Source: Ralstonia sp. 25mfcol4.1
Lineage (GTDB): Bacteria; Pseudomonadota; Gammaproteobacteria; Burkholderiales; Burkholderiaceae
Assembly (NCBI RefSeq): GCF_900104095.1
Contig: NZ_FNJO01000020.1
Coordinates: 38,779-102,778, forward strand
DNA: 64,000 bases
Reading direction: 5' to 3'
Shown: piece by piece, positions 61,312 to 64,000 of the stretch
Position numbering within the stretch: position 1 is the stretch's first letter
Layout: each line of letters starts with the position of its first letter
Program-made: the position numbers and the translations under genes
Notes under the pieces: generated by a model
The model's database searches: none
What the model saw: only the letters and a program-made list of their open reading frames with translations
Told to the model about the DNA's origin: nothing

Positions 61312-61734
61312 TCATCGGACCCTCCGCCTTTGCGCGTCGATGACGGCCTCGCCGTCTTCCTTGGTGAAGGCGCCTTGCTGCGGCGCCGGCAGGATGTCCA
61401 GCACGAGTTCCGACGGCCGGCATAGCCGCACGCCTAACTCGGTGACGACGAATGGCCGGTTGATCAGGATCGGATGGGCCAGCATGGCATCGAGCAACTG
61501 GTCGTCGGTGAGTGCTGGATCACCAAGGCCAAGCTCGGCATAGGGCGTACCCTTCTCGCGGATCGCTTCGCGCACAGTGAGCCCGGCATCGCGGATCATC
61601 GCCTGCAAGGTCTGCCGGTCGGGTGGCGTGTTCACGTACTGGATGACGGTGGGCTCGATGCCCGCATTGCGGATCATGGCCAGCGTGTTGCGCGACGTAC
61701 CGCACGCCGGGTTGTGATAGATGGTGACGGTCAT
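61312..61734 (-). CDS. arsC: Arsenate reductase, glutaredoxin-dependent type
   Basis: A 140-residue ArsC of the E. coli R773 type, which reduces arsenate with glutathione and glutaredoxin. The catalytic cysteine is in NPACGTSRNTLAMIR, and the arginine-bearing segment HPILINRPFVVTELGVRLCRP near the C-terminus is typical. It is the last gene of the arsenic operon, starting 8 bp after the ACR3 gene. The operon thus has two unrelated arsenate reductases. Confidence 0.92.
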   Translation of the reverse strand: MTVTIYHNPACGTSRNTLAMIRNAGIEPTVIQYVNTPPDRQTLQAMIRDAGLTVREAIREKGTPYAELGLGDPALTDDQLLDAMLAHPILINRPFVVTELGVRLCRPSELVLDILPAPQQGAFTKEDGEAVIDAQRRRVR

Positions 61735-61742
61735 GGGGTATC

Positions 61743-62807
61743 TCAGTGCGATTCGTACCAGTGCTGTGAGCGGTTGACCACGCCCACGACGAACAGCATC
61801 ACGGGGACTTCGATCAGCACGCCGACGACGGTGGCGAGCGCCGCGCCGGATTGGAAGCCGAACAGGCTGATGGCGGTGGCCACGGCCAGTTCGAAGAAGT
61901 TGCTGGCGCCGATCAGGGCGGATGGGCCGGCCACGCAATGGGCCACGCCGAGCTTGCGGTTGAGCAGATAGGCCAGGCCGGAGTTCAGCAAGACCTGAAT
62001 CAGGATCGGTACGGCCAGCAGCAGGATGATCAATGGCTGTTCGACGATGGCATTGCCCTGGAAGCCAAACAGCAGCACCAGCGTCGCGAGCAGGGCGGTG
62101 ATCGAGTAGGGACCCAGCGCGCAAACTACACGCTTGTAGGTGGCTTCGCCCCGTGCCAGAAGTGCCTTGCGGATGACCTGTGCGATCAGCACCGGCACCA
62201 CAATGTAGAGGGCCACCGAGGTGATTAGCGTATCCCAGGGCACCGTGATCGACGACAGACCCAGCAGCAGCGCGACGACGGGCGCGAAGGCGACGACCAT
62301 GATCGCGTCGTTGAGCGCGACCTGCGACAGCGTGAAGTACGGATCGCCCTTGCAGAGCTGGGACCAGACAAACACCATCGCCGTGCAGGGTGCCGCCGCC
62401 AGCAGGATCAGGCCAGCGATATAGCTGTCGAGTTGATCCACTGGCAGCCAGCCAGCGAACAGGTGTCGGATGAAGATCCAGCCCAGCAGCGCCATGGAGA
62501 ACGGCTTGACCAGCCAGTTCACAAAGAGCGTCACGCCGATGCCGCGCCAGTGTCCCGCGACCTGGCCCATGGCACCGAAATCGATCTTGATCAGCATCGG
62601 GATGATCATGATCCAGATCAGCACGCCGACCGGCAGGTTCACCTGTGCGACCTCCATGGCGCCAATGGCCTGAAAGACCGGTGGCAGCCATTGACCGAGC
62701 AGGATGCCCGCCACGATGCAGAGCGCCACCCAGACGGTCAGGTAGCGCTCGAAGAAGCCAATGGCGCTGGGTTGTGCCGCTGCGGCGGACCGTTGCGCCG
62801 TGCTCAT
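61743..62807 (-). CDS. ACR3-family arsenite efflux transporter
   Basis: A 354-residue arsenite exporter of the ACR3 (arsenical resistance-3) family, distinct from ArsB. It has ten predicted helices; the conserved cysteine is in LLAAAPCTAMVFVWSQL, with WLVKPFSMALLGW and GASNFFELAVATAISLFG also typical. It moves As(III) out of the cytoplasm, probably against protons. It overlaps the thioredoxin-type arsC by 4 bp. It is often labelled arsB in databases, though the families are unrelated. Confidence 0.93.
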   Translation of the reverse strand: MSTAQRSAAAAQPSAIGFFERYLTVWVALCIVAGILLGQWLPPVFQAIGAMEVAQVNLPVGVLIWIMIIPMLIKIDFGAMGQVAGHWRGIGVTLFVNWLVKPFSMALLGWIFIRHLFAGWLPVDQLDSYIAGLILLAAAPCTAMVFVWSQLCKGDPYFTLSQVALNDAIMVVAFAPVVALLLGLSSITVPWDTLITSVALYIVVPVLIAQVIRKALLARGEATYKRVVCALGPYSITALLATLVLLFGFQGNAIVEQPLIILLLAVPILIQVLLNSGLAYLLNRKLGVAHCVAGPSALIGASNFFELAVATAISLFGFQSGAALATVVGVLIEVPVMLFVVGVVNRSQHWYESH

Positions 62808-63316
62808 TGCCCGGCCTCCACAGGCTGCTCGCCGATGGCGCGCATCTCCTTCTGGATGGCGTTATGGTCCAGCACGTGCAGCGGCAGGTTCACGAACTGG
62901 CTGACGCGATTGAGGATCTGACGGAAGACCTGGTCGAACACCTTGCGCTTCTCGTCATCGGAGCCCTGGATGGCGGCGGGGTCCATGAAGCCCCCTTGTG
63001 CCGTGATGGGCGTGCCGGGCCAGATCGGGCAGATCTCGCCCGCGGCCTGGTCGCAGACGGTGATGACGAAGTCCATCCTGGGTGCGTCGGGCAGGGCGAA
63101 CTCATCCCAGTTCTTGCTGCGCAGGCCAGAGGTGTCGTAGCCGATCGACTGGCAGCGCTCGATGGCAAAGGGATTGACCGTGCCAGAGGGATGGCTGCCG
63201 GCGCTGTAGGCGTGAAAGCGTCCCTTGCCGAGCACATTGAACAGCGCTTCGGCCATGACGCTGCGGGCGGAATTGCCGGTGCACAGCACCAGCACGTTGA
63301 AAGTCTTGTCGGACAT
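62804..63316 (-). CDS. arsC: Arsenate reductase, thioredoxin-coupled (LMW phosphatase fold)
   Basis: A 170-residue ArsC of the low-molecular-weight phosphatase type. The P loop is LCTGNSARSVMAEA with the nucleophilic cysteine, and the second and third redox cysteines lie in VCDQAAGEICPIWPG. It reduces arsenate with thioredoxin through a cysteine relay. The C-terminal 25 residues (QILNRVSQFVNL) go beyond the Staphylococcus pI258 length. The gene is cotranscribed with the ACR3 gene by a 4-bp overlap. Confidence 0.92.
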   Translation of the reverse strand: MSDKTFNVLVLCTGNSARSVMAEALFNVLGKGRFHAYSAGSHPSGTVNPFAIERCQSIGYDTSGLRSKNWDEFALPDAPRMDFVITVCDQAAGEICPIWPGTPITAQGGFMDPAAIQGSDDEKRKVFDQVFRQILNRVSQFVNLPLHVLDHNAIQKEMRAIGEQPVEAGQ

Positions 63317-63403
63317 GGTGGTTGTTGGGCGATTGAGCGACGTTGGGGCGAGCGGGTGCCTCCTCGCGCGAGGTCCCGATGCGGGAGGCGGGTCAGGGAG
63401 TGC

Positions 63404-63892
63404 TCAGCAGCAGCCGGATTCCGGCGTGCAGCAGGCGGTCTTGGCGGTTGGCTTCGGCGTGGCGCTCAATTGGACCGGCACGCAGCACGCGGCGGCCTCG
63501 GCGCTCCGCTCCCGTGACTCACCATAGGTCGGCGCGCCACCAAGCGTGTGAAACGATTCCCAAGCGATCCCCGTTGGGTCCACTGACCAGTGCTTGTTCG
63601 AGGTCGCGTAGCAGCAGTTCGTCTCGGACTGGGACTGCAGGGGCAGGTCGGCGCTGGCGAGGCGCGTCTGCGTCTCGGCCAGCTCCGCGTCGGTCTCTAC
63701 CTGGATGCCGAGATGGTCGACGCCGAGCTTCTCCGTGCGATTGGAGATCGCGAAGTTCACGCGCGGGTCGTCGAGCGCCCACTTGGCGTAGTCGTCCCGG
63801 ACGACAGTGGGTTCGGCAGCGAACAGGGCCGAGTAGTAGCGGATGCTGGCCGGCAGGTCGGCCACGCTGACGTGGACGTGGAAGCGCTTCAT
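63404..63892 (-). CDS. ArsI/CadI family protein (C-As lyase-like dioxygenase)
   Basis: A 162-residue vicinal oxygen chelate protein. The N-terminal KRFHVHVSVADLPASIRYY, HLGIQV and WESFH provide the metal-ligand pattern (His, His, Glu). The vicinal cysteine pair of ArsI is present in ETNCCYATSNKHW. ArsI cleaves the C-As bond of trivalent organoarsenicals such as MAs(III); CadI relatives are only cadmium-induced. The C-terminal tail adds three further CC pairs (AACCVPV, TACCTPESGCC), possibly for As(III) binding. It lies between arsR and arsC. Confidence 0.85.
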   Translation of the reverse strand: MKRFHVHVSVADLPASIRYYSALFAAEPTVVRDDYAKWALDDPRVNFAISNRTEKLGVDHLGIQVETDAELAETQTRLASADLPLQSQSETNCCYATSNKHWSVDPTGIAWESFHTLGGAPTYGESRERSAEAAACCVPVQLSATPKPTAKTACCTPESGCC

Positions 63893-63895
63893 GGT

Positions 63896-64000
63896 TCAGG
63901 ACTCCGTGGCGACGGAACAAGAGGACACCGGCGAACACGGATTGCCACCACAGCAGTTCTCCGTGAGATAGCCGAGCAGGGCATTCATGGTCTCGAAGCG
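63896..64000 (-). CDS. arsR: ArsR-family regulator, C-terminal end only
   Basis: The last 34 codons of a - strand gene enter from the right edge and end at TGA 63898-63896. The sequence MNALLGYLTENCCGGNPCSP is the typical C-terminus of betaproteobacterial ArsR repressors, including the CC pair that may bind As(III). The helix-turn-helix is outside the window. It lies 3 bp upstream of the ArsI-like gene, so it is the first visible gene of the operon. Confidence 0.8.
   Translation of the reverse strand, partial: RFETMNALLGYLTENCCGGNPCSPVSSCSVATES

Overview
The window is a GC-rich, densely packed chromosomal segment of a betaproteobacterium, most likely Burkholderiaceae and most like Cupriavidus/Ralstonia. 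The evidence is the gene order: DUF2244-coxB-coxA-ctaG-coxC-SURF1-ctaA-ctaB-SCO followed by rpoH; M16-M16-rsmD-coaD-ferredoxin opposite ftsY; TPR-lolB-ispE-tRNA-Gln-prs-rplY-pth; kdsD-lptC-lptA-lptB-rpoN-hpf-ptsN-hprK-rapZ; and uvrA-MFS-ssb. No phage, insertion sequence or CRISPR array was seen. The genus is inferred from synteny, not from a database search.

Layout. 1-3.7 kb: the end of gpsA, a Bug/TctC solute-binding protein, trmL, comF and a BioC-like methyltransferase. 3.7-14.3 kb: a complete aa3-type cytochrome c oxidase locus with structural subunits II (carrying a cytochrome c domain), I and III, small membrane proteins, the Cu factors CtaG and SCO, SURF1, and heme A synthesis (ctaA, ctaB). 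14.3-15.4 kb: rpoH, whose promoter is embedded in a perfect CIRCE (HrcA) operator. 15.6-22 kb: a pirin, ybiB, a nitrate ABC transporter (nrtABD) and the ANTAR regulator nasT. 22-23.5 kb: a FAH-family hydrolase and a zeta-class GST/maleylacetoacetate isomerase. 23.5-29.6 kb: ftsY, two M16 proteins, rsmD, coaD and a ferredoxin. 29.7-35.8 kb: pth, rplY, prs, tRNA-Gln, ispE, lolB and a TPR protein.

36-40.6 kb: mutM, a dynamin-like GTPase and mutY. 40.6-50 kb: a Lon-N domain protein, rapZ, a PsiF-repeat protein, hprK, ptsN, hpf, rpoN, lptB, lptA, lptC and kdsD, i.e. the sigma54/PTS-Ntr block joined to LPS export. 50-60.3 kb: a Kef-type antiporter, an RHH protein, a DJ-1/PfpI protein, apt, a Na/Pi cotransporter, uvrA and an MFS transporter. 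60.5-61.1 kb: ssb. 61.3-64 kb: an arsenic operon running arsR (cut by the window edge), ArsI-like protein, thioredoxin-type arsC, ACR3 pump and glutaredoxin-type arsC.

The most informative regulatory signal is the leader of the nitrate transporter operon. It has a sigma54-type -24/-12 element, then three short hairpins each with an A1/G4 hexanucleotide loop, the last of which shares bases with the 5' arm of a strong intrinsic terminator just before nrtA. Together with the adjacent ANTAR gene this is a coherent NasT antitermination switch with an extra hexaloop. Other points of interest are the CIRCE element covering the rpoH promoter, an altered Fe-S cysteine spacing in MutY, the absence of kdsC between kdsD and lptC, an in-frame 123-bp duplication in the PsiF protein, and a dynamin-like GTPase gene between the two 8-oxoguanine repair genes.
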